In this document: in pieces, positions 44,454 through 53,923 of the stretch
Layout of the letters: every line of letters begins with the position of its first letter
Numbering within the stretch: the first letter of the stretch is position 1
Source: HGM12587 sp964602445
GTDB lineage: Bacteria > Bacillota > Clostridia > Lachnospirales > Lachnospiraceae
Length of the DNA: 64,000 nucleotides
Assembly: GCA_964602445.1 (NCBI GenBank)
Contig: CAZRQV010000003.1
Location: 154,063 to 218,062 of the forward strand
Direction: 5' to 3'
Translations under genes and position numbers: made by a program
The notes under the pieces: generated by a model
What the model was told of the DNA's origin: nothing
Seen by the model: only the letters and a program-made list of their open reading frames with translations
Database searches by the model: none

Positions 44454-46313
44454 ATGGTATTAGAAAAGATTAATGAAGTAAATGATATAAAAACGCTGAA
44501 CCGGGAGGAACTGGAAATTCTGGCAAAGGAGATCAGAGAATTTTTGATCGAAAAGATCAGTATTTCAGGAGGACATCTTGCATCAAATCTGGGCGTTGTG
44601 GAATTAACGATGGCACTGCATCTGAGTTTTGATCTTCCGGCAGATAAGATCGTGTGGGATGTAGGGCATCAGGCTTATACTCATAAGATTCTGACAGGAA
44701 GAAAAACCGGATTTGATGAACTGCGTAAATACGGCGGCATGAGCGGATTTCCAAAGCGAAAAGAAAGCGATTGTGACAGCTTTGATACAGGGCACAGTTC
44801 TACATCGATTTCAGCAGCCATGGGTCTGGTAAATGCCAGAGACATTCTGGGAGAAAAGCATCATGTGGTAGCCGTGATTGGTGACGGTGCATTGACCGGC
44901 GGTATGGCGTATGAAGCACTGAACAATGCATCCCATTTGAAAAAGAATTTTATCATTGTATTAAATGATAATAAAATGTCAATTTCAGAAAATCTGGGCG
45001 GCATGTCAAAATATCTGAATTCCTTGAGAACTGCGGATTTCTATACCGGTTTGAAAAATGGTGTGGAAAATACATTGCTCCATATGGGAGGACAGAAGGT
45101 AGCAGAAGGGCTGAAACGTACAAAAGATGGAATCAAACAGTTATTTGTACCGGGAATGCTCTTTGAAAATATGGGCATTAAATATTTGGGACCGGTCGAT
45201 GGACACGATCTTCAGGCAATGCTCAGAGTCTTTAATGAAGCCAAACGTGTGAAAGGCGCAGTGCTGGTGCATGTGCTGACGAAAAAAGGATGTGGTTATG
45301 AACCGGCAGAAAAGAATCCGTCGAAATTCCATGGTACAGATCCTTTTGTCATAGAAACCGGGCTTCCAAAGAAAAAGAAAGAAAAACCGAATTATACCGA
45401 TATTTTTTCTGCCTCTCTTTGCAGGATCGCACAGAGAAATGAAAGAGTAGTAGCGATTACGGCTGCAATGCCGGACGGTACCGGATTGAAAAAATTTGCA
45501 AGTCTTTATCCACAGAAATTTTTTGATGTGGGAATTGCGGAAGAACATGCAGTGACATTTGCCGCAGGGCTTGCGGCGGGAGGAATGATACCGGTCGTTG
45601 CGGTATATTCTTCATTTTTACAGAGAGCCTACGATCAGATCATTCACGATGTCTGTATCCAGAACCTGCATGTAGTGTTTGCCATTGACAGAGCCGGATT
45701 GGTCGGAAGTGACGGAGAAACCCATCAGGGAATTTTTGATCTTTCTTTCCTGGCGAACATTCCGAATCTGTGTATCATGGCACCGAAAAATAAACAGGAA
45801 TTGTATTCCATGCTGAAATTTGCAGTGAAATATAATGGACCGATTGCAATCCGTTATCCGAGAGGAGAAGCCTATGAAGGTCTGGACGGATTCCGTGCAG
45901 CAATCGTTTACGGAAAGGCAGAAATGCTTTATAGGGAACAGGATATTGCACTTATGGCAGTGGGCAGCATGGTAAAAGTTGCAGAAGAAGTCAGAAATCG
46001 TCTGAAAGAGCAGGGAAGAAACTGTACCCTGATCAATGCACGTTTTGTAAAAGAATTTGATAAAGAAATGATTCGTGAACTTTCAAAAGACCATAAGCTG
46101 TTAGTTACCATGGAAGAAAATGTAATGACCGGAGGATTCGGGGAGCGAGTGGTTGATTATGTGGCAAGCGAGCAGATTGATCTGATGGTGGAAAAAGCAG
46201 CATTGCCGGATATGTATGTGGAACATGGCAATGTAAACATTCTTTATAAAGAAACAGGAATCGATGCAGAATCTGTAGCGGCACGTATTTTGGAAATATC
46301 AAAAGATTGGTAA
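44454..46313 (+). CDS. dxs: 1-deoxy-D-xylulose-5-phosphate synthase
   Basis: A 619-residue thiamine-diphosphate enzyme making DXP from pyruvate and glyceraldehyde 3-phosphate, the first step of the MEP isoprenoid pathway. The ThDP motif is GDGALTGGMAYEALNNAS; the N-terminal DVGHQAYTHKILTGR and the C-terminal DRAGLVGSDGETHQG are DXS-specific. Length is normal. Confidence 0.98.
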   Translation: MVLEKINEVNDIKTLNREELEILAKEIREFLIEKISISGGHLASNLGVVELTMALHLSFDLPADKIVWDVGHQAYTHKILTGRKTGFDELRKYGGMSGFPKRKESDCDSFDTGHSSTSISAAMGLVNARDILGEKHHVVAVIGDGALTGGMAYEALNNASHLKKNFIIVLNDNKMSISENLGGMSKYLNSLRTADFYTGLKNGVENTLLHMGGQKVAEGLKRTKDGIKQLFVPGMLFENMGIKYLGPVDGHDLQAMLRVFNEAKRVKGAVLVHVLTKKGCGYEPAEKNPSKFHGTDPFVIETGLPKKKKEKPNYTDIFSASLCRIAQRNERVVAITAAMPDGTGLKKFASLYPQKFFDVGIAEEHAVTFAAGLAAGGMIPVVAVYSSFLQRAYDQIIHDVCIQNLHVVFAIDRAGLVGSDGETHQGIFDLSFLANIPNLCIMAPKNKQELYSMLKFAVKYNGPIAIRYPRGEAYEGLDGFRAAIVYGKAEMLYREQDIALMAVGSMVKVAEEVRNRLKEQGRNCTLINARFVKEFDKEMIRELSKDHKLLVTMEENVMTGGFGERVVDYVASEQIDLMVEKAALPDMYVEHGNVNILYKETGIDAESVAARILEISKDW

Positions 46314-46329
46314 GAGGAACAGTAAACAT

Positions 46330-47127
46330 ATGAAAGAACGTTTGGATGTATTGCTGGTCGGCAGAGGACTGGCGCAGTCAAGAGAAAAAGCAAAAGCAAT
46401 CATCATGTCCGGAAATGTATTTGTGGAAGGACAGAGAGAAGATAAAGCCGGAACCATGTTTCCGGATACCGTAAACATCGAAGTCAAAGGCTATGTGCAG
46501 AAATATGTCAGCCGCGGCGGTCTGAAGCTGGAAAAAGCCATGGATCATTTTGATGTAACATTACAGGATAAAGTATGTATGGATGTGGGTTCTTCCACAG
46601 GTGGATTTACAGACTGTATGCTGCAGAATGGAGCCTGTAAAGTATATGCAGTAGATGTAGGACACGGTCAGTTAGACTGGAAACTTCGAAACGATCCAAG
46701 AGTTGTTTGTATGGAACGCACGAATATCCGTTATGTAACACCGGAAGATCTGCAGGAACCGCCTGCCTTTGTATCCATCGATGTGGCATTTATTTCTCTG
46801 ACGAAAGTTTTAGAACCTGTAAAAAATGTGATGACGGAAGACGGACAGGTCGTCTGTCTGATCAAACCGCAGTTTGAAGCAGGAAGAGAAAAAGTAGGAA
46901 AAAAAGGAGTAGTGCGCGATAAGAGTGTTCATCTGGAAGTGATCGAAATGGTGATCGCTTATGCACAGTCCATTGGATTTGGAATTAAAAATCTGGAATT
47001 TTCTCCGATCAAAGGGCCGGAAGGAAATATTGAATATCTGCTGCATTTACAGAATCACGATACCGGAATTGCAGAACATGTAAATCCGGAAGAAATCGTA
47101 GAAGAAGCACATAAAACACTGAGCTAG
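46330..47127 (+). CDS. TlyA-family rRNA 2'-O-methyltransferase
   Basis: A 265-residue protein with an N-terminal S4 RNA-binding domain (RLDVLLVGRGLAQSREKAKA) and an FtsJ-like methyltransferase domain (KVCMDVGSSTGGFTDCMLQNGA, GHGQLDWKL, SIDVAFISL). TlyA proteins methylate ribose in rRNA; annotation as hemolysin is historical. It sits between dxs and nadK, the usual Firmicute order. Confidence 0.95.
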   Translation: MKERLDVLLVGRGLAQSREKAKAIIMSGNVFVEGQREDKAGTMFPDTVNIEVKGYVQKYVSRGGLKLEKAMDHFDVTLQDKVCMDVGSSTGGFTDCMLQNGACKVYAVDVGHGQLDWKLRNDPRVVCMERTNIRYVTPEDLQEPPAFVSIDVAFISLTKVLEPVKNVMTEDGQVVCLIKPQFEAGREKVGKKGVVRDKSVHLEVIEMVIAYAQSIGFGIKNLEFSPIKGPEGNIEYLLHLQNHDTGIAEHVNPEEIVEEAHKTLS

Positions 47128-47136
47128 AGGCTGCGT

Positions 47137-48003
47137 ATGGATATTTTTTATATCATTACCAATCATCAGAAAGATGAAAACATGGAAATGACAGGTCTGA
47201 TCCGTGACTATTTGGAACGTCACGGAAAGACCTGCTACATACAAAAAGAAAAAAATACAGAATGCACGGAAAAGGATTACCGGTATACCAATGCTTCGAT
47301 GATCCCGAAAGAAGTGGAGTGCGTTCTTGTACTGGGCGGTGACGGAACCCTGATCCAGGGAGCCAGAGATACAGTAGGAAGAAATCTGCCGATTCTGGGT
47401 TTTAATCTGGGAACTTTGGGGTTTTTGGCAGAAATCGAACGTGAAAATATGTATTTTGCATTAGATAAACTGATGAAGGATGAATTTTTTCTGGAATCAA
47501 GAATGATGCTGAAAGGAACGATGTATCACGAAGGAAAGCCTGTGTTCACGGAGCTGGCGCTCAATGATATTGTTTTAAATCGAAGCGGAGCGCTTCGTGT
47601 CATTGATTATGATATTTACGTAAATAATGATTTTTTATATACCTGTCCGGCAGATGGAATCATTCTTTCCACGCCAACAGGGTCTACAGGGTATAATCTG
47701 TCAGCAGGAGGACCGATTGTTAGTCCGAGTTCTTCTATGCTTCTTTTAACTCCGATCTGTCCCCACAGTCTGAATTCCAGAAGTATCGTTTTATCCGCAG
47801 CGGATAAGATCACGGTGTGCATTGGAACGGGAAGAAGAAACCGGCAGGAGGAAGCAGAAGCAACATTTGACGGTGCATTGTCCGTTCGTCTGATGACAGG
47901 AGATTACATCGAGATCACACAGGCAGTAGAAACGACCAATCTTGTGAAAATCAGTAAAAAAAGTTTCATAGAAACGATGAGAAAGAAAATGCAGTTTAAT
48001 TAG
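47137..48003 (+). CDS. nadK: NAD kinase
   Basis: A 288-residue enzyme that phosphorylates NAD to NADP. The GGDGT motif is at LVLGGDGTLIQGA, followed by ILGFNLGTLGFLAEI and the SGALRVIDYDIYVNN and TGSTGYNLSAGGPIV segments. Length and order before argR fit. Confidence 0.97.
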   Translation: MDIFYIITNHQKDENMEMTGLIRDYLERHGKTCYIQKEKNTECTEKDYRYTNASMIPKEVECVLVLGGDGTLIQGARDTVGRNLPILGFNLGTLGFLAEIERENMYFALDKLMKDEFFLESRMMLKGTMYHEGKPVFTELALNDIVLNRSGALRVIDYDIYVNNDFLYTCPADGIILSTPTGSTGYNLSAGGPIVSPSSSMLLLTPICPHSLNSRSIVLSAADKITVCIGTGRRNRQEEAEATFDGALSVRLMTGDYIEITQAVETTNLVKISKKSFIETMRKKMQFN

Positions 48004-48017
48004 AGGTGGCGTGCATC

Positions 48018-48464
48018 ATGAAAGGAAAACGACAGGAAGCAATTCTGGAACTGGTAAAAAGGGAAGAAATCGAAACTCAGGAGGAATTGGCGGAAAAATT
48101 AAATAAAGCCGGATTTACCGTGACCCAGGCGACGATTTCAAGAGATATCCGGGAACTGAAGCTGACAAAGATCCAGCATGGAGCAAAACAGGTGTATGCA
48201 GTGCTGGCAGAGAATCATTATCCTGTAGGAAATAAATATATTGATATTTTAAAACACAGTTTTGTGTCGGTAGATATGGCACAAAATATTTTAGTGATCA
48301 AAACAGCAGTCGGAACAGCGATGGCAGCGGCAACTGCATTAGATTCCCTTCATTGGGAAGAAATCGTAGGATGTATCGCAGGAGATGACACGGTCATGTG
48401 TGCCATCCGTACGGTAGAAGATACGAAAAAACTGGTCAAACGACTGGAAGATATTTTAAAGTAA
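48018..48464 (+). CDS. argR: Arginine repressor
   Basis: A 148-residue hexameric repressor of arginine genes. The N-terminal winged helix carries KAGFTVTQATISRDIRELKL; the C-terminal domain has GTAMAAATALDSLHW and the arginine-binding GTIAGDDT-like IAGDDTVMCAIRT. ATG 48018 with GAGGTGG is used in preference to GTG 48006. It is followed nine bases later by recN. Confidence 0.97.
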   Translation: MKGKRQEAILELVKREEIETQEELAEKLNKAGFTVTQATISRDIRELKLTKIQHGAKQVYAVLAENHYPVGNKYIDILKHSFVSVDMAQNILVIKTAVGTAMAAATALDSLHWEEIVGCIAGDDTVMCAIRTVEDTKKLVKRLEDILK

Positions 48465-48472
48465 GGTGAACT

Positions 48473-50155
48473 ATGCTCTTAAATTTACACATTAAAAATC
48501 TGGCACTGATCGAAGAGCTGGAAATAGATTTTACAGAAGGACTGAACATCATGACCGGAGAGACCGGTGCGGGAAAGTCGATTATCATTGGTTCTATAGA
48601 ACTGGCTTTGGGCGGAAAGATCGATCGGGAATTTCTTAGAAAAGATACGAACGAATCCTTAGCAGAGCTGGTTTTTTCTGTTTCAGATCATCAGGCAGCA
48701 GAGATTGAAAAACTGGGAATAACGGTAGAAGACGGGGAAGTGATCCTGTCAAGAAAGATTACCGGAAACCGCTCTGTCAATAAGATCAATGGAGAAACGG
48801 TACCGGTATCTAAGCTGAGAGAAACAGCAGCACATTTGATCGACATTCACGGACAGCATGAGCATCAGTCTCTGCTTCAGAAAAAGAAGCAGCTGGAGAT
48901 TCTGGACAAATTTGCAAAAGAGGATTTAGAACGTCCGAAGAAAGAACTGCGGGAAATCTATCAGGAATACTGCAGTTTGAAAAAAGAATTAGAAGAAAGT
49001 TCTTTGGACAGCGAAGCACGGGCAAGAGAGCTTTCCTTTTTGAATTTTGAGGTAGAAGAAATCGAGGAAGCTGCACTGATTCCGGGGGAAGACTCAGAAT
49101 TAGAAGAAGAATATAAGAAAATGACCCATGGACGAAAGATCATGGAAGCAGTTTCTGAAGTGTCAAATCTTTGCGGATATGAAGCATACGATGGTGCCGG
49201 AGAAGCAGTGGGAAAAGCGTTTCGATCCTTGTGTACCGTCAATGCATATGATGAAAAGCTGAACAGTTTATGTGAACAGCTTGGCACGATCGACAGTCTG
49301 TTAAACGATTTTTCCAGAGATCTGTCAGAATATATCAATGAATTTGATTTTTCCGAAGAACGTTTGCAGCAGGTGGAAGAACGTCTGAATCTGATCAATA
49401 AATTAAAGATGAAACATGGAAAGACCATAGAAGCGATTTTGGCAGTGAAGGCAGAGAAAGAAGAGCGGATTGAAAAACTCCAGAATTATGATCTGTATGT
49501 GGAACAGTTGGAAAAATCGTTCCAAGAAAAGGCTGCTTTGGCAGAAAACTTGTGCGGGGAAATTTCCAAGATCAGAAAAAAAGCAGCAGAAGAATTATCT
49601 GAAAAGATTACAGAACATTTGGCAGAATTAAACTTTTTGGATGTCCGCTTCCAGATCCAGTTAAAACGTCTGGAAACCTTTGGTTCTAACGGATGCGATG
49701 AAGCAGAATATATGATTGCTGTCAATGTGGGAGAATCCTTGAAACCGTTGGCAAAAGTTGCTTCCGGAGGTGAATTGTCCCGTGTAATGCTGGCATTGAA
49801 AACGGTACTGGCAGATAAAGATGAAGTAGAAAGCATCATTTTTGATGAAATTGATACCGGAATCAGCGGCCGTACAGCGCAGAAAGTCTCAGAGAAAATG
49901 GCGTTGATCGGAAAAAGTCGTCAGGTAATCTGTATTACTCATTTGCCGCAGATTGCATCCATGGCAGATACGCATTTTATGATCGAAAAAAGCGTACAGG
50001 GTCAGGTCACAACGACCGGAATCCGCAGACTGCAGCAGGAAGAAGAAATCGAAGAACTGGCACGTATGCTGGGCGGTGTGGAAATTACAGAAAAAGTACT
50101 GGAAAATGCCAGAGAAATGAAAAATCAGGCACAAAAACTGAAAAATCATCATTGA
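48473..50155 (+). CDS. recN: DNA repair protein RecN
   Basis: A 560-residue SMC-like ATPase acting early in double-strand break repair. Walker A is MTGETGAGKSIIIGSI near residue 31 and Walker B is IIFDEIDTGISG; the SGGELSRVMLALK signature lies between. Long coiled coils fill the middle. In most Firmicutes spoIVB and spo0A follow codirectionally; here that order is broken (see spoIVB on the minus strand). Confidence 0.98.
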   Translation: MLLNLHIKNLALIEELEIDFTEGLNIMTGETGAGKSIIIGSIELALGGKIDREFLRKDTNESLAELVFSVSDHQAAEIEKLGITVEDGEVILSRKITGNRSVNKINGETVPVSKLRETAAHLIDIHGQHEHQSLLQKKKQLEILDKFAKEDLERPKKELREIYQEYCSLKKELEESSLDSEARARELSFLNFEVEEIEEAALIPGEDSELEEEYKKMTHGRKIMEAVSEVSNLCGYEAYDGAGEAVGKAFRSLCTVNAYDEKLNSLCEQLGTIDSLLNDFSRDLSEYINEFDFSEERLQQVEERLNLINKLKMKHGKTIEAILAVKAEKEERIEKLQNYDLYVEQLEKSFQEKAALAENLCGEISKIRKKAAEELSEKITEHLAELNFLDVRFQIQLKRLETFGSNGCDEAEYMIAVNVGESLKPLAKVASGGELSRVMLALKTVLADKDEVESIIFDEIDTGISGRTAQKVSEKMALIGKSRQVICITHLPQIASMADTHFMIEKSVQGQVTTTGIRRLQQEEEIEELARMLGGVEITEKVLENAREMKNQAQKLKNHH

Positions 50156-50197
50156 AGAAAAGTTTTTTGATATTTTAAATAAACGATACAAAAATGG

Positions 50198-50232
50198 GGC
50201 TGCCGCACTAATTTTCATTTAGTGTGACAGCC
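50198..50232. terminator. Hairpin between recN and the minus-strand block, probably bidirectional
   Basis: GGCTG...CACTAA pairs with TTAGTG...CAGCC. Read on the minus strand it is followed by CCATTTTTG, on the plus strand by a weaker CTCTCTTG tract. It is well placed to end both recN and the convergent minus-strand genes. Confidence 0.75.
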
Positions 50233-50250
50233 TCTCTTGTATTTCCAGAT

Positions 50251-50352
50251 TTATCTGAATTTGTCTTTTTCCACTGTTTTTGCAGTTTTTACAGATACAT
50301 GTGTCACAGCGCCAACAAGCTTCCCGTCCTGAATGATGGGACTCCCCGACAC
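50251..50352 (-). pseudogene. Fragment of a second SpoIVB-like gene
   Basis: On the minus strand a short frame reads SGSPIIQDGKLVGAVTHV, then a lysine-rich end and a stop. It matches the protease core of the intact spoIVB in this window (SGSPILQDGKLIGAVTHV) at 16 of 18 residues, including the catalytic serine loop, but the DNA differs at many third positions. The rest of the gene is missing, so it is a relic of an older or foreign copy, not a recent duplication. Confidence 0.8.
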
Positions 50353-50385
50353 GAGTGATTGTCATTAGGGACAACATTTATCATT

Positions 50386-50991
50386 TTATTCCAGTTCCCA
50401 CAAAGTTCCATCGTCGCTCATTCCGATTGGGAACGCACATCTTTCCATCCATTCTTGAGTTGTCAATTCTACAACTGGAGACATTTTACACTTCTTTTCA
50501 AAGCGTTCTACAGCCATCTTATATACTGCTTCATCCATTGAAAATGAACATTGCTTGTATACTGTCCATGATTCATCATCAGGCAAGTGTAATAACACAA
50601 TCGCAGTTTTACCATCATAAATATGTTTCCCAAGAACTTTGAAATGTGAATCTATATTTGCCACATGAAGTCCCCAATTCGTTCCATGTTCAAACGCAGA
50701 TAGATTTGCCATATGGTTGGATAATATTAGGTATCTATGTGTAGTAATCATCCCCATTACACGATTACTGGCATCTGTAAATGCTTTTTCTCGAATAATA
50801 AGACCTGGAGTATATTTATTAGCAAGATTTTGAGGTAGGTTTATATCTCTCACATAAATTCCAAGCCCAGGATAGGTTTTGTTTGCAATTTGAGTAAGCA
50901 CATCCTCGTCCGCATATGTATCCTTGGCTTGTACATCATGTATTGTTTCTTTTTTATCAGTTTTTTTCTTAATGAAATCGAATAGTACCAT
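50386..50991 (-). CDS. Unrecognised soluble protein (201 residues)
   Basis: No family recognised. From ATG 50991 (AGGAG nine bases upstream; an ATG nine bases earlier is too close to it) the protein starts MVLFDFIKKKTDKKE, with a lysine-rich patch, then mixed alpha/beta sequence with YPGLGIYVRDINLPQNL, FEHGTNWGLHVANIDSHF and a Cys-containing end (ERFEKKCKMSPVVEL). No signal peptide or membrane helix. It lies between the spoIVB relic and the intact spoIVB, all on the minus strand. Confidence 0.7.
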   Translation of the reverse strand: MVLFDFIKKKTDKKETIHDVQAKDTYADEDVLTQIANKTYPGLGIYVRDINLPQNLANKYTPGLIIREKAFTDASNRVMGMITTHRYLILSNHMANLSAFEHGTNWGLHVANIDSHFKVLGKHIYDGKTAIVLLHLPDDESWTVYKQCSFSMDEAVYKMAVERFEKKCKMSPVVELTTQEWMERCAFPIGMSDDGTLWELE

Positions 50992-51041
50992 TTTATACAT
51001 CTCCTCATTTTCAATTCTATATACATTTTATCATATATTGA

Positions 51042-51071
51042 CAAAAAAGATAGGGGCTGTTCACCCCTATC
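51042..51071 (-). terminator. Terminator of spoIVB
   Basis: On the minus strand GATAGGGG pairs with CCCCTATC and is followed by TTTTTT, six bases after the spoIVB stop. Confidence 0.9.
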
Positions 51072-51076
51072 CGATG

Positions 51077-52303
51077 TTATCCCACCGCATTCAGCATATT
51101 TTCAATGAATATGCCGTAACCTCTCGTTGGATCATTGACAAGAACATGCGTTACTGCGCCAATCAGTTTTCCGTCCTGCAAAATGGGCGAACCACTCATT
51201 CCCTGTACGATTCCTCCCGTAATTTCCAACAACCTTTCATCGGTTACGACCAGCTCCATTCCTTTATTAACATCTTCCCCGTTTCGATATACTTTCCTGA
51301 TTTCAATCGTATATTCTTCCGGTCGTCCACTGACGGAACTGATGATCGTTGCGCTTCCTTCTTTCACTTCATGTTTTAATGCGATTGGAATCTGTTTTTC
51401 AGAGACATTTTCCATCAAATGTTCATTTCCTTTTCCATAGATTCCGCCGCTGGAATTTGCATTTACCGTTCCATACAGATGTTCTTTGCTGTATATGATT
51501 TTCCCGGATAGTTTTCCCGGTAATCCTTTTTGCCCTTTGACAATCTTCAAGATTTCGCAGGAATATAATTTTCCCTCGGAAACTTCCATTAAAAGATCAC
51601 TGTCTGTATCAGAGATTCCATGTCCTAAAGCTCCGAATTCCTGATCTTTGGTAACATACGTAAGTGTTCCGATTCCCTGCGTATCATCTCTGACCCAGAT
51701 TCCCATGTGTGCTCCGTCTTGCAAAATGATTGGATTGATGGAGAGTTCCATCGTTTCTTCATTTCTTCTGATTTCCAGAGTTAGCTGCTGTTCACTGCAG
51801 TGATTTAGTTTTTTGACCAGCTCCTGCTTATTTCTGACAGGCTCTCCTTGAAAACCGGTAATATAATCTCCGGTCTTAATGATATTTTTGGCAGGACTTT
51901 CTATAAGCCCATGGGTTGTTTCAATATTTCCTGTCCCTATTACAAATACACCGTCTGTCTGAATATAGATTCCCACCGGAATTCCTCCCGGAATCACTTC
52001 TTCTTTGGATACGACTTGAATTTCCATGGTCTTTAACGGAATCCAGCCAAACAAATGGCAGGATGCCATATATGTTCCGTCAGATTTTTCTGTAATCTGC
52101 ACATTTCCAGCAAAGTCGAGATACAGTTCTTCCGGCTTCAAATTTTTATGATCACCGGATAAAACTGTTATGGCATCTTCTTCGTATAAGCATAATTTCA
52201 TGGGAATCTTCAGTCGAATCATTTCATAGCCGGTGAGTGCCAGACTCCAGATGATCCATATCACAAACAGCCTTTTCAAAACTTTTATCAAATATTTTTT
52301 CAT
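51077..52303 (-). CDS. spoIVB: Stage IV sporulation protein B, signalling serine protease
   Basis: A 408-residue S55 protease secreted by the forespore to trigger pro-sigma-K processing. It has an N-terminal membrane anchor, a PDZ domain (about residues 100-190, VIPGGIPVGIYIQTDGV onwards) and the protease domain with His in GALGHGISDTDS and Ser in GMSGSPILQDG. Start ATG 52303 with GAGGT is chosen over TTG 52318. It is convergent with recN instead of following it, and no spo0A is next to it, so the locus has been rearranged. Confidence 0.94.
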   Translation of the reverse strand: MKKYLIKVLKRLFVIWIIWSLALTGYEMIRLKIPMKLCLYEEDAITVLSGDHKNLKPEELYLDFAGNVQITEKSDGTYMASCHLFGWIPLKTMEIQVVSKEEVIPGGIPVGIYIQTDGVFVIGTGNIETTHGLIESPAKNIIKTGDYITGFQGEPVRNKQELVKKLNHCSEQQLTLEIRRNEETMELSINPIILQDGAHMGIWVRDDTQGIGTLTYVTKDQEFGALGHGISDTDSDLLMEVSEGKLYSCEILKIVKGQKGLPGKLSGKIIYSKEHLYGTVNANSSGGIYGKGNEHLMENVSEKQIPIALKHEVKEGSATIISSVSGRPEEYTIEIRKVYRNGEDVNKGMELVVTDERLLEITGGIVQGMSGSPILQDGKLIGAVTHVLVNDPTRGYGIFIENMLNAVG

Positions 52304-52678
52304 TACATACCTCGTCAATCGGCAGATTATGGACAGGGATCATTCATTAATTCTGTTTCGTAGGTTTACAGTGCTTTTTGCTGTCAAACGCTGTGCAGCA
52401 TATGATCCATGTTTTTTAGTATGTAACTATTTTTCTGTTTTCTTCTGGAATTTTCTTGAAATTATGAAACACAAAACACAAAACCAATAAATGGATTATC
52501 CTATTTATATAAAATAAATTCCGAATCGTTTCAAAAGAGAAATGTTTTCTAAAACTTCGCATGCACTGTGTTATAATGGAAACAAACTTTTAAATGATTG
52601 CCTTACAAGGGGAATTGTTTGGGTGAGAGATTGCAGTTTTACATAAAAGTTGTTGAGAAATAAGAAGGAAATAATAAT
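52304..52678. other. Divergent intergenic region between spoIVB and the ATP-grasp gene
   Basis: A 375-base AT-rich region. It should hold the forespore promoter of spoIVB (minus strand), not identified by eye. For the plus-strand gene a perfect -10 TATAAT lies at 52572-52577 with only a weak -35. No small gene is supported. Confidence 0.5.
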
Positions 52679-53815
52679 ATGAATGAAGTAGGCAGAATAT
52701 TAAACTGTTTTAAAATACCGGGAAGAGGAATTTTATATATAATTAAATTTAATCAACGTTCAAATTTGAAATTGGGCGATGTTTTGTATGATTTAAGAGG
52801 AAATCAATTTAGAATTATTGCTTTTGAAATGATACGAAGATCAAGTGAAAATATTGGTTCGCAGGATGAATTATCGCAAGGAATTATGTTTGAATTTATA
52901 AACGGAAATGAAGTGCAAGGTAACATTTTAGTGAAGGAAATACAGAATATTAATTTTATATTTTGTAATCATCCATTGTACCAGCATAAAGTTGATGCTG
53001 ATTACAAAGATGAATATGATATGGCAAGATTGAATAATGCCTGTTCATTATTTAGCTATGAAGAACTTTTGAAAGGAAAAGTAAAACTGTATGGAGATGA
53101 AATCCAAGGATTGACCATATATCGGGGTTGGATGTTAAAACCCCAATTATACAGAAAATTGTATGATGAATTGGAACAGAGGGGAATAATCTTAATCAAT
53201 TCTCCAGAGGAATATGAATATTGTCATCTGCTCCCCGGATGGTATGAAGATTTTAAAGATCAAACAGCATTTTCTGTTTGGTCAACAGAAAATTATGTTG
53301 AAAATGTAGTTCAGATGACAGAAATGTTGGAAGGATCATATATTGTTAAGGATTACGTGAAAAGCAGAAAACATGAGTGGTATGATGCTTGTTATATACC
53401 AAACATTTGCGACAAAGAACAGGTGAAAAAAGTAGTAAACAACTTTGTAACACGTCAAGGTGATGAATTGGTAGGCGGTGTTGTTTTAAGAAAATTTATA
53501 GAATTAAAACAAATGGGCTATCACAAACAAAGTGGAATGCCATTATCAGAAGAATATCGAGTGTTTGTATATGCAGGAAAAATTCTAACGATAGATAATT
53601 ATTGGACGGAAAATGAAAATGTGAAACTTACGGAAGAGGAGTGTCAATGGATTGCATCTGTTGCTGCCAAGGTTAAAAGTAACTTTGCTACAATAGATGT
53701 AGCAAGAAAAACAGATGGTACACTTATCATTATGGAATTGGGGGACGGACAGGTATCAGGGCTTCAGCAATTAGGCGCAGATATATTTTATAACGCATTA
53801 AATGAAAAGAAATAG
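52679..53815 (+). CDS. R2K-type ATP-grasp protein with an N-terminal EF-Tu domain-2-like barrel
   Basis: A 378-residue protein with two parts. Residues about 5-92 resemble domain 2 of translational GTPases: FKIPGRGILYIIKF, LKLGDVLYD and FRIIAFEMIRRS match the F-x-I-x-GRG, VGD and GVEM pattern of EF-Tu. Residues about 93-378 are an ATP-grasp ligase of the DUF4343/R2K group, with VKDYVKSRKHEW, LRKFIELKQM, LSEEYRVFVYAGK and the C-terminal TIDVARKTDG and MELGDGQVSGLQ. The R2K clade includes eukaryotic CDC123, which acts on eIF2. Predicted to ligate an amino acid or peptide to an unknown partner. Ribosome site AAGGA. Confidence 0.8.
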   Translation: MNEVGRILNCFKIPGRGILYIIKFNQRSNLKLGDVLYDLRGNQFRIIAFEMIRRSSENIGSQDELSQGIMFEFINGNEVQGNILVKEIQNINFIFCNHPLYQHKVDADYKDEYDMARLNNACSLFSYEELLKGKVKLYGDEIQGLTIYRGWMLKPQLYRKLYDELEQRGIILINSPEEYEYCHLLPGWYEDFKDQTAFSVWSTENYVENVVQMTEMLEGSYIVKDYVKSRKHEWYDACYIPNICDKEQVKKVVNNFVTRQGDELVGGVVLRKFIELKQMGYHKQSGMPLSEEYRVFVYAGKILTIDNYWTENENVKLTEEECQWIASVAAKVKSNFATIDVARKTDGTLIIMELGDGQVSGLQQLGADIFYNALNEKK

Positions 53816-53861
53816 GATTCAAATGTATACATGAGACAAAGCCATCATTTACACAAAGACG

Positions 53862-53888
53862 TTGAAATCAGGATTTTTGTGATATAAT
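53862..53888 (+). promoter_or_regulatory. Promoter left over from the decayed methyltransferase gene
   Basis: TTGAAA (53862-53867) and TATAAT (53883-53888) with 15 bases between (16 if GTTGAA is used). It precedes the methyltransferase relic and may now drive the GNAT and hydrolase genes. Confidence 0.6.
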
Positions 53889-53923
53889 GCTTTTATGAAA
53901 TCCTATTGAAAGAAATGGAGAGT

